Below, piece after piece: positions 22,757-22,767 of a stretch of 22,767 bases of DNA. Position numbers and translations under genes: made by a program. The number at the start of each line of letters is the position of its first letter. Positions within the stretch are counted from its first letter, which is position 1. The DNA comes from Actinomycetes bacterium (GTDB lineage: Bacteria; Actinomycetota; Actinomycetes; Propionibacteriales; Propionibacteriaceae): NCBI GenBank assembly GCA_023443125.1, contig JAEZVO010000057.1, forward strand, positions 1 through 22,767, read 5' to 3'. The notes beneath the pieces are model-generated. The model was not told where the DNA came from. It made no database searches and saw only the letters and a list, made by a program, of their open reading frames with translations.

Positions 22757-22767
22757 ATAAAGTGTTT

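Noticed and set aside
1..22767. tRNA, rRNA, CRISPR arrays, complete insertion sequences, prophage or toxin-antitoxin pairs
   Set aside because: Looked for by eye on both strands; nothing convincing was seen apart from the possible element end at the left edge.

Overview
The window is 22.8 kb of GC-rich DNA from an actinobacterium. This follows from frequent GTG/TTG starts, strong codon bias that leaves long antisense frames open, TANNNT-type -10 hexamers placed for leaderless transcription, and the gene order pyrH-frr-cdsA-rlmN ... dxr-M50 protease-ispG-GNAT-proS ... rimP-nusA-ylxR-infB-rbfA-truB-ribF. That order is the conserved actinobacterial core; my best guess is a Propionibacteriaceae-type genome, from recognition rather than from a search. 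Almost everything is on the minus strand, so the biological order runs from high to low coordinates. Two plus-strand genes interrupt it.

Right part (about 22.7 to 12.7 kb): UMP kinase and ribosome recycling factor, CDP-diglyceride synthase (tightly coupled), and the rRNA/tRNA methyltransferase RlmN. Then come an NADP-type glutamate dehydrogenase and a convergent plus-strand APH-fold protein that has lost its catalytic aspartates. After these follow the isoprenoid enzyme Dxr, the site-2 protease RseP/Rip1, IspG, a GNAT acetyltransferase with an N-terminal DUF4081-like part, and prolyl-tRNA synthetase.

Middle (10.8 to 2.9 kb): a plus-strand DUF4439-type lipoprotein gene faces proS across a perfect 19-bp stem-loop and diverges from rimP. 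The rimP-nusA-ylxR-infB-rbfA-truB-ribF run covers 30S maturation, transcription elongation/termination, translation initiation, tRNA pseudouridylation and flavin cofactor synthesis, with start/stop overlaps joining infB-rbfA-truB-ribF.

Left part (2.6 kb to the edge): a small catabolic-looking cluster (VOC protein, MDR oxidoreductase, hotdog thioesterase, AMP-dependent acyl-CoA ligase) that appears to be decaying. The oxidoreductase is frameshifted, the thioesterase lacks its core, and the ligase loses family resemblance at about base 109, where unrelated palindrome-bearing DNA (possibly the end of a mobile element) begins.

I found no tRNA, rRNA, CRISPR array or complete insertion sequence, and no clearly new multi-gene system. 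The most noteworthy items are the apparent pseudokinase, the eroding acyl-CoA cluster, the recurrent leaderless-promoter geometry and the perfect stem-loop between convergent genes.
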